Assembly: GCF_047675955.1 (NCBI RefSeq)
Contig: NC_132912.1
Coordinates: 75,540,382 to 75,604,381 of the forward strand
Direction: 5' to 3'
DNA from: Chlorocebus sabaeus
Taxonomy: Eukaryota; Chordata; Mammalia; Primates; Cercopithecidae
Length of the DNA stretch: 64,000 nt
The notes under the pieces were generated by a model. It saw nothing but the letters and a program-made list of their open reading frames with translations. It was not told the DNA's origin and searched no databases. The first letter of the stretch is position 1, and each line of letters opens with the position of its first letter. Of this stretch, positions 34,271 to 47,460 are shown in pieces. A program made the position numbers and the translations under genes.

Positions 34271-36966
34271 CTTACATATGCTTATGTATAAGTGGAATGA
34301 ATGAGAGTAATGACACAAGGGATGAAAGGAAGGGGGAAATTAGGGATATGTTGTAATTTTAAAAGGCACATTCACTATACATAAAGCAGTATAGTGTTAT
34401 TTGAAAGTGAACTTGGCTTAATTGTAAATTTTGCAACCTCTAGAAGAAACACTGCAAAATATAAGAAAAAAGTATAATTGATATGCTGAAAAATTAGTAG
34501 AATCAAATAAAATGCTCAATTAAAACCACAAAAGACACAAAAAGAGTGGAAGACAAGCATATGAACACAAAACAAGGGCAATAAATACAAAACAGTGACA
34601 AATACAGCAAATATTAACCCAACCATATAAACAATCATTTTAAACATCAATGATCTAAATACACCAATTAAGAGACATTGTTAGAATGAATAAAAAATCA
34701 AGACTCAACTATATGCTGTGTACATTAAACCCAGCTTAAATATAAAGACACATATGGATTAAAAGTAAAGGCATGGGAAAAGCTTTACCACGTTAACACT
34801 AATCAAAAGCAAGTAGAAGTAGCTATACTAATTTCAGACTGAACAGATTTTAGAGCAAGAAAGTTATCAGGGTAAAGAGGCATTACGTAATGATAAAGGG
34901 GTTAATGCTCCACAAAGACAACTATCTTCAACATGTATGCATCAAACAACATGTCAAAATATGTGAGGTAAAAACTGAGAACCACAAGGAGAAATAGATT
35001 AATCCTTTATTATAATTGGAGACTCTAACACCCTTCGATCAGAAATGGACAGATCCTACAGGCAGAAAATCAGTGAAGACGTAATTAAACTCAACAGCAC
35101 CATCAGTCAACGATATATAATTGATACCTATAGACTACTTCATTCAATAATAGCAGACTACACATTTTTGTCAAGCTCACATGGAACATTCACCAGAATA
35201 GACCACATTTTTAAGTAAAATAATTAAAAGAATAAAAATCGTACAATGTCAACTACAATGGAATCAGACTAAAAGATAGTAACAGAAAGATAGTTGGAAA
35301 TTAAATAATATGTTCCTAAATAACACATGGCTCAAATAAAAATTATTGAGAAAGTAAAAAAAATATTTTTAACTAAACAAAAATGACAATACAAATTATC
35401 ATGAGTTGTAGGATGCCAGAAAAACAGGGCTTCAGGGAAATATACAGCATTTAATATATATGTTAGAAAAGAAGAAATATCTAAAATAAATATTCTAAGC
35501 TTCAAATTTACAACGTAAGAAACAAGTAAATTAAATCCAAATTTATCAAGAAAAAAAAATTAGAGCATAATTCAATGAAATTAAAAACAGAAAATCAATA
35601 GAGAAAATCAAAGAAATCAAAACCTGATTATTTGACTAAATCAACAAAGTTGAAAAGCCTCTAGCCAGGCTAAATAAGGAAAAAAAAAAGGGAGAGAGAG
35701 AAGACACAAATTACTAATATTGAAAATGAAAGCGGGGACATCACTGCAGATTCTATGGACATTAAAAGTATAATAAGGGAATACTATGGACAACTCAATG
35801 TACACACATCTAGTAAGCTGGATGAAATGGACCTATTCCTTGAAAGACATAATCTGCCAAAACTCAAATAAGAAGAAATACTCAAATTGAACAGGCCTGT
35901 ATCTATTAATGACATTGAATTAATAATTAATACTCTTTCAAAACAGAAAGTGTCAGGCCGAGACGGATTCAACAGTGCATTCTACCAAACATGTTATGAA
36001 GAAATTACATCAGTTCTCTCCAATCTATCCTGGAAGATAGAAGCAGAGGGAATTCTTACTAACTCATTTGATACGGTTAATATTACTTAACATTCTAACC
36101 AAAAAAAGAAAGGAGACTAGAAAAGAAAACGACAGACTGATAATAACTAGAAAATGAAACTGCAGACTGATAATATCTCAAAAACATAGATGTAAAAATC
36201 CTTAACAAAATATTAGCAAATTAAATTCAATAATATAGAAACAAATTATACACCATGACCAAGTAGGATTTATTTCAAGTAGACAAGACTGGTTAAACAT
36301 TCAAACATCAATTAATGTAATTTGTCACCTCCACAAACTAAAGAAGAAAAATCACATGATCACTAGATGCAGAAAAATAATTTGAAAAATTTCAACATCC
36401 ATTAAAGATTATTTCTCAGCAAAGAATAGAGGGGATCGTCTTTGACTTTACAAAAACATTTACAAAAAACCTACAGCTAATATTTCTCACATAATAGAAA
36501 CTTCAAGCTTTCCTGTTAAGATCACCAACAAGTCAAGGATGTCCCCTTTCACCAGTGCTATTCAACATAATACTAGAAGTCCCAATTAATGCAATAAGAT
36601 AAGAAAGTAAAATTATACAGATTGGGAAGAAAGAAATAAACATGTCTTGTTTACAGATGACATGATTGTCTATGTAGAAAATACAAAAGAATTGGTAAAA
36701 AAAACAAAACTCAGGAACTAATAAGTAACTATAGAAATGTTTCAGGATACCAAGTTAATATACAAAAGTCAGTCACTTTCCTATATATAAGCAATAAATT
36801 TGAAATTAAAGATACATTATCAAGTCTTTGCTATTGTGAATAGTGCCGCAATAAACATACGTGTGCATGTGTCTTTATAGCAGCATGATTTATAATCCTT
36901 TGGGTATATTCCCAGCAATGGGATGGCTGGGTCATATGGTACTTCTAGTTCTAGATCCTTGAGGAA

Positions 36967-38604
36967 TCACCATACTGTTTTCCATAATGGTTGAACTAGT
37001 TTACAGTCCCACCAACAGTGTAAAAGTGTGCCTATTTCTCCACATCCTCTCCAGCACCTGTTGTTTCCTGACTTTTTAATGATTGCCATTCTAACTGGTG
37101 TGAGATGGTATCTCATTGTGGTTTTGATTTGGATTTCTCTGATGGCCAGTGATGATGAGCATTTTTTCATGTGTCTGTTGGCTGTATGAATGTCTTCTTT
37201 TGAGAAATGTCTGTTCATATCCTTTGCCCACTTTTTGGTGGGGTTGTTTGTTCTTTTCTTCTAAATTTGTTTGAGTTCTTTGTAGGTTCTGGATATTAGC
37301 CCTTTGTCAGATGAGTAGATTGCAAAAATTTTCTCCCATTCTGTAGGTGGCCTGTTCATTCTGATGGTAGTTTCTTTTGCTGTGCAGAAGCTCTTTAGTT
37401 TAATGAGATCCCATTTGTCAATTTTGGCTTTTGTTGCCATTGCTTTTGGTGTTTTAGATATGAAGTCCTTGCCCATGCCTATGTCCTGAATGGTACTAGC
37501 TAGGTTTTCTTCTAGGATTTTTATGGTATTAGGTCTAACATTTAAGTCTCTAATCCATCTTGAATTAATTTTTGTATAAGGAGTAAGGAAAGGATCCAGT
37601 TTCAGCTTTCTACTTATGGCTAGCCAATTTTCCCAGCACCATTTATTAAATAGGGAATCCTTTCCCCATTTCTTGTTTCTCTCAGGTTTGTCAAAGATCA
37701 GATGGCTGTAGATGTGTGGTATTATTTCTGAGGACTCTGTTCTGTTCCTTTGGTCTATATCTCTGTTTTGGTACCAGTACCATGCTGTTTTGGTTACTGT
37801 AGCCTTGTAGTATAGTTTGAAGTCAGGTAGCGTGATGCCTCCAGCTTTGTTCTTTTGACTTAGGATTGTCTTGGCAATGTGGGCTGTTTTACGGTTCCAT
37901 ATGAACTTTAAAGCAGTTTTTTCCAATTGTATGAAGAAACTCATTGGTAGCTTGATGGGGATGGCATTGAATCTATAAATTACCTTGGGCAGTATGGCCA
38001 TTTTCATGATATTGATTCTTCCTATCCATGAGCATGCTATGTTCTTCCATTTGTTTGTGTCCTCTTTTATTTCACTGAGCAGTGGTTTGTAGTTCTCCTT
38101 GAAGAGGTCCTTTACATCCCTTGTAAGTTGGATTCCTAGGTATTTTATTCTCTTTGAAGCAATTGTGAATGGAAGTTCATTCATGATTTGGCTCTCTGTT
38201 TGTCTGTTACTGGTGTATAAGAATGCATGTGATTTTTGCACATTAATTTTGTATCCTGAGACTTTGTTGAAGTTTCTTATCAGCTTAAGGAGATTTTGGG
38301 CTGAGACAATGGGGTTTTCTAAATATACAATCATGTCATCTGCAAACAGGGACAATTTGACTTCTTCTTTTCCTAACTGAATACCCTTGATTTCTTTCTC
38401 TTGCCTGATTGCCCTAGCCAGAATTTCCAACACTATGTTGAATAGGAGTGGTGAGAGAGGGCATCCCTGTCTTGTGCCAGTTTTCAAAGGGAATTTTTCC
38501 AGTTTTTGCCCATTCAGTATGATATTGGCTGTGGGTTTGTCATAAATAGTTCTTATTATTTTGAGGTACGTTCCATCAATACCGAATTTATTGAGCGTTT
38601 GTAG
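36967..38604 (-). pseudogene. L1 ORF2 remnant: reverse transcriptase to C-terminal Cys motif
   Basis: ORF2p is the endonuclease and reverse transcriptase of L1. The inverted segment keeps one frame from the inversion junction (about 38604) to a TAG at 37261-37263, about 448 codons. A cautious start at an internal TTG gives 408 codons (38487-37261). The RT active-site motif FADD is present (residues 48-51 of the 408), as is the upstream GTRQGCPLSPLLFN block. After the TAG the same frame stays open (37260-36970) and holds a complete C-terminal C-x3-C-x7-H-x4-C motif. A TGA at 36969-36967 then ends it. The consensus codons suggest TAC to TAG at the first stop and CGA to TGA (a CpG change) at the second. 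The endonuclease and the first RT catalytic Asp are missing through 5' truncation, so no active protein is expected. Confidence 0.88.
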
Positions 38605-38785
38605 CAGACTGGATTAAGAAAATGTGGCACATATACACCATGGAATACTATGCAGCCACAAAAAAGGATGAATTTGTGTCCTTTGTAGGGACATGGATGC
38701 AGCTGGAAACCATCATTCTCAGCAAACTATCACAAGAACAGAAAACCAAACACCGCATGTTCTCACTCACAGGTGGGAACTGAAC
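38605..38785 (+). pseudogene. L1 ORF2 C-terminal end, sense half of the twin-primed copy
   Basis: The segment from 'agactggattaagaaaatg' through 'gtgggaactgaacaatgag' encodes the last part of ORF2 in L1 order and then enters the 3' UTR. It is separated from the rest of the coding sequence by the inversion, so it cannot be read as one protein with the 36967-38604 part. Confidence 0.85.
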
Positions 38786-39047
38786 AATGAGATCACTTGG
38801 ACTCGGGAAGGGGAACATCACACACCCGGGCCTATCATGGGGAGGGGGGAGGGGGGAGGTATTGCATTGGGAGTTATACCTAATGTAAATGACGAGTTGA
38901 GGGGTGCTGACGAGTTGATGGGTGCAGCACGCCAACATGGCACAAGTATGTAACAAACCTGCACGTTATGCACATGTACCCTAGAACTTAAAGTATTATA
39001 ATAAAAAATAAAAAAATAAAAAATTTCAAAAAAAAGATACATTATCA

Positions 39048-40655
39048 GTCATCTTAGCACTCCAAAAATTAAAACACTTATGTATAAATACAACAAAATA
39101 TATACAAGATCTATATGAGGAAAACTAAAAAACTCTGATGAAGCCTATAAAGAAGAACTAAAAAAATGCAGATAGGTGTTGTCCTTAATGTCAATTATTC
39201 CCAACTTGATCTATAGATTCAGTGCAATCCCAAGCATATTCTCAACAAGTTATTTGTGGATATCAACCAACCGATTCTAAAGTTATGTGGAGAGGCAAAA
39301 TATTCCAAATAGACAACTCAGTATTGAAGAAAAACAAAGTCAGACGACTGGCCGTTACTGACTTACTAGGCAGCTACTTTAATCAAAACACAGTGGCATT
39401 GGAAAAGAATAGACAAATAGATCCATGGAATAGAAAAGGGAGTCCCAAACTAGATCCACATAAATATTATTAACTGATCTTTGATAAACAAAGGCAAAAC
39501 AATGGAGAAAAGATTGTCTTTCATCAAATGATGCTAGAACAACTGGGCATTCACATAGAGAAAAAATAAATAATCTAGACACAGACCTTATAAACTTATA
39601 GTCTTCACAAAAATTAACCTGAAATGGGTTATGGAGTTAAATGTAAAATGAAAAACTATAAAAATTCTGGATGATAACATGGAGAAAAATTTAGATAACC
39701 TAGAATATGTATATAACTTTTTAGTTTCAACAGCAAGGCATGATCCATAAAAGAAATAATGGATAGGCTGAACTTTATTAAAATTAAATACTTTTGCTCT
39801 ACCATAAACAATAACAAGGCAATGAGAAGACAGGCCACAGAGTGGAAGAAAGTATTAGCAAATGACACATTTGATAAAGGACTGTTATCCAAAATATACC
39901 AAGACCTATTAATACTCAACAGTAAGAAAATGAACAACACAATTAACAAATGGGCAAAAAACCTGAACAGAAACATCACTGAAGAAGACATGCAGAAGGC
40001 AAATAATCATATGAAAAGATGTTTCAAATCATATGTCATTAGGAAATTACAAAATAAAACAAGATATCACTAAACCCTTTTTATAACGGCCAAAATCTGA
40101 AGTCCTGACAACACCAAATGCTAATGAGGATGTGGAGCAATGGGAACTCTCCTTTATTGCTGGTGTGAATGTAAAATGATACAGCCTCTTTGGAAGACAG
40201 ATTAGTAGTTTCTTACAAAATTAAACATACCCTTATCATAAAATTCAGCAATAGTACTTTCTGATATTAATGCCAATTAATAAAAAACTATATGTACACA
40301 AAAAACTGCATGCAGATATTTATAATAGCTTTGTCTATAAGTGCTAAAACTTGGAAGCAACAAAGATGTGCTTCAGGAGATGAATGAATGAATAAATGGT
40401 ACATCCAGACAACCAAATGTTACTCAACACTAAAAAGAAATGAGGATCAAGTCATGAAAAGGCATGAAGGAAACTTAAATGCATTTTACTAAGTGTAAGA
40501 AAAGATAATCTGAAAAGATTTCATACCTATGACATTCTGGAGAAGGCAAAACAATAGAGACAGTAAAATGATTTGTAGTTGTCAAGAGGTTAGGTGGGAG
40601 GGAGAGATGAAAATCAGTGTACAGAGAATTTTTAGAACAGTGAAAATATACAAGA
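39048..40655 (+). mobile_element. Old L1M, ORF2 second part
   Basis: This continues the element interrupted at 36822 ('gtcatcttagcactccaaaa'). It shows 'atagattcagtgcaatccc', 'gtggcattggaaaagaatag', 'aatacttttgctctaccat', 'gcaaatgacacatttgataaagg' and 'gatgtggagcaatgggaac' in L1 order. The 3' UTR of the family is not seen; similarity stops near 40655. Confidence 0.85.
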
Positions 40656-41035
40656 TGGTCTCCCTTGGCCCGGGTTGCATGGTTCCCCAGTGGAAAGCTG
40701 GATCACAGAGGGACACTCTTTCCCCATCTCTCCTCTTGGGATTTCACTCACAGTTCTCAGCATGAGGCTGATGCACAAGCTGCCTGGCCACCTTCTCTTC
40801 CCTGGGATCTCAAGTGTCTTTTGCAAGGATACTTCATCATTGACAATTCTGGTAAATTTCCATGTTCCTTCTTGAATAAAAAATCACAATGTGATTCTCT
40901 ATACACTATTTTGCTTCTTCCAAGTGGGCAAGGTGCAATGGAAAAGATTTTAATCTGCCATCACTTTCAGGGAAATAGAGGTTACTGTAGAATCACCTGG
41001 GCCTCCTAAAGCCTAGGAGAAGAAACACTGTAGGT
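40656..41035. other. Unassigned, more GC-rich block after the L1M
   Basis: 'ggtctcccttggcccgggttg' to 'gggcctcctaaagcctaggag' differs in base composition from both flanks. It could be a fragment of an LTR or a unique segment. Short frames here (up to 114 codons) have no recognisable domain. Confidence 0.35.
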
Positions 41036-43539
41036 GAAGCCCTATATTGTAATATATGCTTATATTTTTACTTTATTGATCTATTAAAACATAACTCATA
41101 AATTAAAATCTTTTTACTATTTTTGTATGTTTAGAATTTTTACTATATTGATCTTAATGCAAAGAAAATTGCAATAAATTATTGAAATCATATTATGTAA
41201 ATTTATCATTTGCCATTATAAAATGTTCATTTTAATGCCTGATTCTGCTTTCAGTTTTAATGTTAATTTGCTACATCCTTATGTTAGGTGTGTAACTTGT
41301 AAATTCTATTTAGTGAGATATTGCAGTTTACTTCATAATTTATATTTTTAATATAAAATTTATTACTCCTTTATGATTCTGTTTATATCATGTATAGATA
41401 ATTCAATATTGGTTTAATATCTCTATTTATAATAAATAGTAATTTATAAAACAATAGTCTAGTTTTTTAATACATAAATTTAAGCTTTCAATACAGCAAA
41501 ATGTCCAAATGAAAAAATTACATTGAGAAATGCTTAAAAATAGAAAGCATAAAATAAAATACTGGAAATAAGATCAGATATATGTTAGTGAAATAAATAA
41601 TAATGATTTAAACTATCATATTAAAACATTTAGCTTAGGTTAATTTGAAATAAAATCTTATGAGAATATTTTAAGAGTTAACTGACATCCAGGACATAAA
41701 ATATTGTCGAAGATATAAAGGACTATCCATATAAATAATTACTACTCTTTTACTCTCTCCAAATTTGGTGATGTGACTGAATAACACATTCTTAGAATAG
41801 TTTATTAATACCTTCAGGCAATTTGTTTCAGTATGATTATGAATGAAAGTAGATTATGATAAATAATTTCCCCCCAATTTTTAAAGCATTAAAATTTTTT
41901 ATGTCACTTTATTGTATTTGACTTAATTATTAAAATTGTAAATATGTCATATGAACTGCTGATAGCCAAGAAATTTCACATTTGTTTTAATATTTTGCAA
42001 GTATTTTGGAAAACTACATTGGATTATGCAAGTATAACGTGAATTTTCTCATTTGTAATGGTAATATTATCAGTATTACCATCAGTAGTAACTACTAACA
42101 AGTTCTCTAATTCCTACTCAAAGTACTGTCTTGAAATAGATTTAATAATCCTCTTAATATGTTAGGATAAAAGAAAAAGATGGAAGGATTTTTTAAAACA
42201 AATTAGTAAATATTTACTACTTTTCTTGATTCTAAGAATCATTAAAAGAGCTAAGAAAATTATACCAAGTGAGTTACTAACAGGATTTTATTTGCCTCCA
42301 TTAACGTCTGTTCTAAAAGCTGTTTATTTGCCCTTGCATTTCTGTATTTCAAGAGAGCCATTAAAGCATTTGGGATAATCATAAACGTTATTGACAGGCA
42401 ATAACTGCTTTTGAAAATACCCATCCAAAATTACAATAATAATCTTATTTGCATTACAATAGAGATGCTTAAGCACTCAGCTTACTTAGAGGAGAGCAAA
42501 AATTGTTGGCTATATTGTTGTTCCATAAATGATATTTTATTTGATATTAATTTTATATCAAGGTGGAATATTGTAAGGAATTTATACAGAAAACTTGATT
42601 AACACATTGAAACACATTCTATTCCTAAAATTTATCATCTATCTATCTGTCAAAACATGAGTACAAGCAATAGAAAAAGTACTATTTTTTTCTCTTTATC
42701 CACCTGAGATAGCCTTTATTTTTCTACCCTTCTCACATGTTTTGTATTTTTAAATTCTCATGTTTTCAGAATAGCCTGAATTTCTCTTCACCTGTACTCA
42801 AAGTGCACTTTACCCTGAATTAAATGCTTATTTATCTTTCTAGTATTAACCATCCATATGTAATAAATATTTGTGAATTTTTATTTTATTAGAGGTTACA
42901 TATTCTAGTGTGCATTACTTTTGTGACTGACATAATAAAAATAATCCTTTAAATTCTATCAATTCATAAATCATTAAGCCATTCTATTACCATTTTAGTC
43001 CAGCCTTGAAAATTTAATAAAAAGATTAAAACATTCAAATTGCTACTTAAAAAGTCAATTTTTAAATACTTGAGAAATGTTTAAATTTTTTGGAGTAATA
43101 AAAATACAGCATAAAGCAAAGCATTACAACTGTAGGATCCAAGGCCTCTAATCTTGTAGAATCTAAGAACACAGAGAAGGGAAATGCAACATCTACATAA
43201 AGAACACTAGAAGTGATCGTGACAGGGGTCAATTTTGTTTGAATACCTGGTTTCTCAAATAAGTATATTCCAGCTGTTCAGTACACAGTCTACTTGTCAG
43301 ACATTGGTTGAGTTTATGTGCCATTTTCTGGAGAAGAGTGCACCAGCCTCTCAGATTACATGCACTGAACTGGCACTTTAGCTGAGGAATCAAGTTGTTA
43401 TTCTACTTTTGTACCACAATGGTTATTTTACATTTGGTGGAATAAAATATTAAGAACTAAAGACAACACAATAAACAAAATCAGTGAATTCTGTACTCAT
43501 AAACTCATTGCTGTAACACCCTTGCCAAAAGATATGTCT
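41036..43539. other. Unassigned, very AT-rich sequence
   Basis: 2.5 kb with no recognised repeat, gene or RNA. Reading frames are short. Confidence 0.5.
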
Positions 43540-45867
43540 GTCCTTTGAACCAAGGCTATATTATGTGATACCATTTCAACAGATCGAACATTCTGTAAAC
43601 TGCCTTTAGGTGGTGGTGCAGGTACTGAAAGCAGGGAAGACAGTAGCATGCATGGATGTATATGAATTCTCTTAAAGATGAGTTTGTTACACCTACAGGA
43701 TCAAAGGGGTCCAATTTAATTGACTTGCTACTGAATATTAACTTCAACCAGAAAAATGTTGCCCATTTAAGGATAAACATCAGTCTCTGCCCTTGGCAGT
43801 TGGGTATTTCATGGTGAAAGTAGCTAGATCAGTCCTTGAAAGAGTTAATCATATTTTGCAGTTCATCATCCCTGCCTTCTATTTATGAGCCCACTGCTCC
43901 CATACTGAAGTAGTGGAAGAAGAAAAGCTGGTCAAAGCACACATGTGAAGTTAACCTGTCTATATCATCGCTGAGTACCTCTGTTTAAATATATGGTTTT
44001 TTTTTAATTTTCATTAATGTAAGAAACAAAGATTCACACGCTTTTACCCACTCCCATAAATAAATCCACACACTTCTTCCTGGACCCTCCTTGCCCCTGA
44101 AGTTCCAATCTTGTTACTTGCAGACCATTAAAATTTTGCTACTTTGTGGAGGACCTTTAGGTGACCTTGGAATGACCCAGGTCTTCTCTGCTTCATTCCT
44201 ACATTTAGCTTTCAGAATAACTGTAGAAGGTGATGGGAATGCGTTATCTTGAGATAGGGAGGAACGGTCTGAAGCAACCAGGTCTTGTTCCTAACCCTCT
44301 TAGAGAATAAATATAATATCTTGAGTTAGGGAGGAGCAACCTGAGGACAGCCTGGGCTTTTTTTCTACCCCACTGGAGGCAGAATATCCTTCAAAGCTTT
44401 TTCCAGTGAGTCATGTTGCTGCTGAACTCTATAACCCCGGTGGGTTCCCTTTCAGGATCCCTTAGCTGTGGTGCAAGTGGGACATGTGCAATCAAAAATT
44501 CATCCATTCTGAGCAGCTTTTTCAAGTCTTGGGGGACCAGTTCATAATACACCCGAGGCTTCTTTTGTCCCTTTCTGCCTATGGGTAAGTAAGAAACACA
44601 CTTCTTATAATTTGTCACATGCGAGTGTATTCTGTCTCATCAAACTCAGGCAACTGATAAACATATAGCCCAAGGTTAGTATGGTGATGATCTTTGCTAT
44701 CCTCCATGCAGTGGGAGTCCTGTCTTGGGATTGGTAATTAACAATTCTGCCCCTCACTGCAAAAAAGTCAGAGTAAATTCATATTTCATGGTATTTTTCT
44801 CTTCATGCAAAGTAGACCAAGTATGTTGCACAAAACAAAGTGAAGATTTTCTTTCACCACTGTCCTTCAGGCCTATCCATGGGTGGGTCTCTAATGCTAC
44901 AGCAGTCCATTCCTAGTTGCAGCATCATATCACAATGCATAATCTATGGATAAGAATTGAGTCCTTTATTCCTCTGATGTTAAAGTGAATCATGACAAGT
45001 CTCTAGTTATATTTTGAGGAAGAAGCATGGGAGTTACAGAAATGGGTGATTTATTTATATATTTTTCTTGGGACTTGTAGCCATGTTAAATAAAATCCTT
45101 AATGCATTACTTCCAATCTAAAATGGATTTCTGCCATGCCTGTGTGGCTTTTAGACTCAGTGCACTTTATTAACACTCTTCTCATAATGACAAGGTCATG
45201 TTACATAGACATTTAGTACCCATAGCCAGAATCTCAATTTTGTTTCTGGAACTTTTTCTAAAAGAAAGTAGTTTTATACCACAGACTTTGCTCCAAAAAT
45301 GTATGAGTCTATGCTGTGACTCTCTTAATGAGGCAGACCATAGATACTCACAAATCATATTTATCTACCTAAGACATTTCTGGAACCATGGTGGGTCATG
45401 TGGCCTAAGATGCAAAAAGCTTGTCCTGGAGGCTGCATGGTTACACTGCCTTGTCTTGTCCTAGGGCACATGAAGCTAGCAGCCTTCTAAGTCACCTAGT
45501 AAATGTGTGATCATAGTCTTCTTATGATCATTGTATGAACCTCTAACATCCAAGAGGGCCACAGAATGCTGTGAAAGTTTTTGAAATGTGAGATGCAATA
45601 CCATTTTTACTCTTGCCTTACACAAGACAATATAATGCTTGGAACTGTTGAAACCTAAACAAGTTGTCTTGATAGGACCCTAAATTTTTATAAGATTTAT
45701 TTTTCACCTTCTGGCATGCAATTGTCTTATTACCACATCTACGTCACTTAAAGGTTTTCGCATGGAAAGATCAGTCTAGAGGACCAGAATGACAGTCTCC
45801 CACTTGTCAAGATGATCACAATCTCTGCCTTCATCTTTGTTAAGTAATGCTGCTATCATCAGAGAGA

Positions 45868-45975
45868 CCTGTTAGAAATTTTAAATCTTAGATCCCAACC
45901 CAGAACTCCTGAATTAGAATCCTAATTTTAACAAGATCTCCAGAGAGTTTATATGCACATCAAAATGTGGATGCA
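45868..45975 (-). mobile_element. MER5A-like hAT-Charlie fragment
   Basis: 'gacctgttagaaattttaaatc', 'gaattagaatcctaattttaac', 'aagatctccagagagtttat' and 'atgcacatcaaaatgtgg' follow the reversed MER5A order. Confidence 0.72.
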
Positions 45976-46811
45976 GGGGAACACATTCTGACGGAGAGCA
46001 GGAAAGTTAACAAAGCTTAGAGACAAGAGAGTGAAAGTACACTGCTATCTTTGCCAGGTAAGGTCAATTCCTTAAGGTCTGCTCTACTGATGAATATTGA
46101 GAATGAGGCTTTGTAAAATCAACAGGTACCTACTAAGTTCAAGAGGCTGTGGTGCTTCTAAAAATAAAAGACCTGACAGATGATCTGTGATGAAGGCAAA
46201 TACCCTGTTATGTTTATAGTACTCAATTGTGATCTCAACATTATTGTTGAAAAGGTTGGACAGGTAAATTGAACGAGGCATATGATGGAGACCACAATCT
46301 CTATGTGTCAAGGTTTCCTGATGGCCATGTTAATTTATCTGCCCAGTACAAAAATTATGTCCATCTTCCTTCTGATGAAAACGCTGCCACTTGGGCTCTG
46401 TCATTCCAGAATCACATAATCATCACTGATGACCATCAATTCTGGTCTGCATCAAATATTCACAACAGAGCTTTCAAGACATACCAGTGCTTCCTTTCCA
46501 TGCATTCTTCATCACCTCTGTTAAATAAGCTCCCTTTTCTCATCAGTGGGAAGGGAACATATATGCTGGATACCTCCACTTACATAGTAAATTGGTTCTA
46601 ATATAGACACATATCTATATTTCCTAATGTCTTCCCTAAATACCAATTTGATAAATTGCTAACACTTCATCTAATTTTCTGTAGGTTAGTTTCATGTCTA
46701 AGTTTCCAGGGGACATCTCAAAAAACTAACAGGACAAACTCCAAGTTATCTGACATAATATTGAATCCTTTGTTACAAGTGAGCCTTTTTCTATCAATGA
46801 CTTCTCTTTTT

Positions 46812-47137
46812 TTATTTTTTAATTTATTTTTATTTATTTATTTTTTTGAGACGGAGTCTTGTTCTGTCACCGAGGCTGGAGTGCAGTGGTGCGATTGTGA
46901 CTCACTGCAAGCTCTGCCTCCCAGGTTCACGCCATTCTCCTGCCTCAGCCTCCCGAGCAGCTGGGACTACAGGCACCCGCCACTATGCCCAACTAACTTT
47001 TTGTATTTTTTTTTTTTTTAGTAGAGACGGGGTTTGACTGTGTTAGCCAGGATGGTCTCGATCTCCTAACCTTGTGATCTACCCGTCTCGGCCTCCCAAA
47101 GTGCTGGGATTACAGGCATGAGCCACCACGCCTGGCC
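46812..47137 (-). repeat. AluY-like, full length
   Basis: A full dimer with 'gagacggagtcttgttctg', 'caagctctgcctcccaggttc', 'cacgccattctcctgcctc' and 'gtagagacggggtttgac' on +, and long T-rich lead-in (46812-46846) as its tail. The flanks AATGACTTCTCTTTTT (46796-46811) and AATGACTTCTATTTTT (47139-47154) are a 16 bp duplication with one mismatch. Confidence 0.95.
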
Positions 47138-47460
47138 CAATGACTTCTATTTTTAAGATCCTTACATTCTGTTTCCTCTGGCCTATCACCCTAAAAACAC
47201 ATATTTACTCATGTTCTGCCACTTCGTGTCTAGTCATACAACTGGTTGGCCTATAAGCTATTTCTTCTTGGAGCACAGCTTGTATTTCACTCCAGATTCA
47301 TTTTCTCTTCTCTGTCAGGGCCTAACCCCTGTGAATGCCGTTACTCAGTTTCTCTTGCCCTCCGTTACCCCATTGGTTGCAGCCAATAAAAGTGGGACTA
47401 GGAAATTGGACTATTTCCTATTTCTTGTCCCCTGCAGTTGCTGTTTTCACTCCACCGTTT

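Larger units (their letters stand above)
31860..36822 (+). mobile_element. Old L1M (L1MC-L1ME range), 5' region through ORF2, first part
   Basis: From about 32550 the sequence follows the ORF1-region pattern of old L1s ('aaacaccttaccaatag', 'attctgtatcccaaaattatcc', 'aaggatttctcagacaaat'). It continues from about 34600 into the ORF2 endonuclease part ('ttagagcaagaaagttatc', 'attacgtaatgataaagggg', 'aattggagactctaacacc') and the RT part ('aggatgtcccctttcaccag', then FADD-region DNA near 36645-36670). The 5' limit is uncertain. A separate repeat sits at 33690-34165, and a twin-primed L1PA interrupts the element at 36822. It resumes at 39048. Confidence 0.82.
36823..39032 (+). mobile_element. 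Twin-primed (5'-inverted) L1PA insertion
   Basis: A 2.2 kb L1PA copy inserted in the old L1M. Positions 36823-38604 are ORF2 in antisense, and 38605-39032 are the ORF2 end, 3' UTR and poly(A) in sense. A perfect 15 bp target duplication AAAGATACATTATCA flanks it at 36808-36822 and 39033-39047. The junction loses about 30 bp of L1 between the two halves ('...agcaaagact' inverted against 'agactggattaag' in sense). The tail is A-rich with ATAAAAA blocks. Known twin priming explains inversion, small junction loss and intact target duplication together. Confidence 0.95.
43540..47460 (-). mobile_element. Probable degenerate ERV interior (ERVL/ERV3-like), antisense
   Basis: The block has a higher and more even base composition than its flanks, carries only short broken frames, and hosts two younger insertions (MER5A at 45868-45975, Alu at 46812-47137). 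The + strand text (e.g. 'gagggccacagaatgctgtg', 'gcaataccatttttactcttgcc', 'gtgatcacaatctctgcc'-type segments near 45555-45830) looks to me like the reversed interior of an old class III ERV. I cannot point to a specific catalytic motif. It could instead be several unrelated fragments. Confidence 0.4.

Noticed and set aside
46269..46601. 110-codon frame on + with protein-like composition
   Set aside because: No motif or homologue recognised, and it sits in a block best read as a decayed antisense element. It is too short to claim as a gene.
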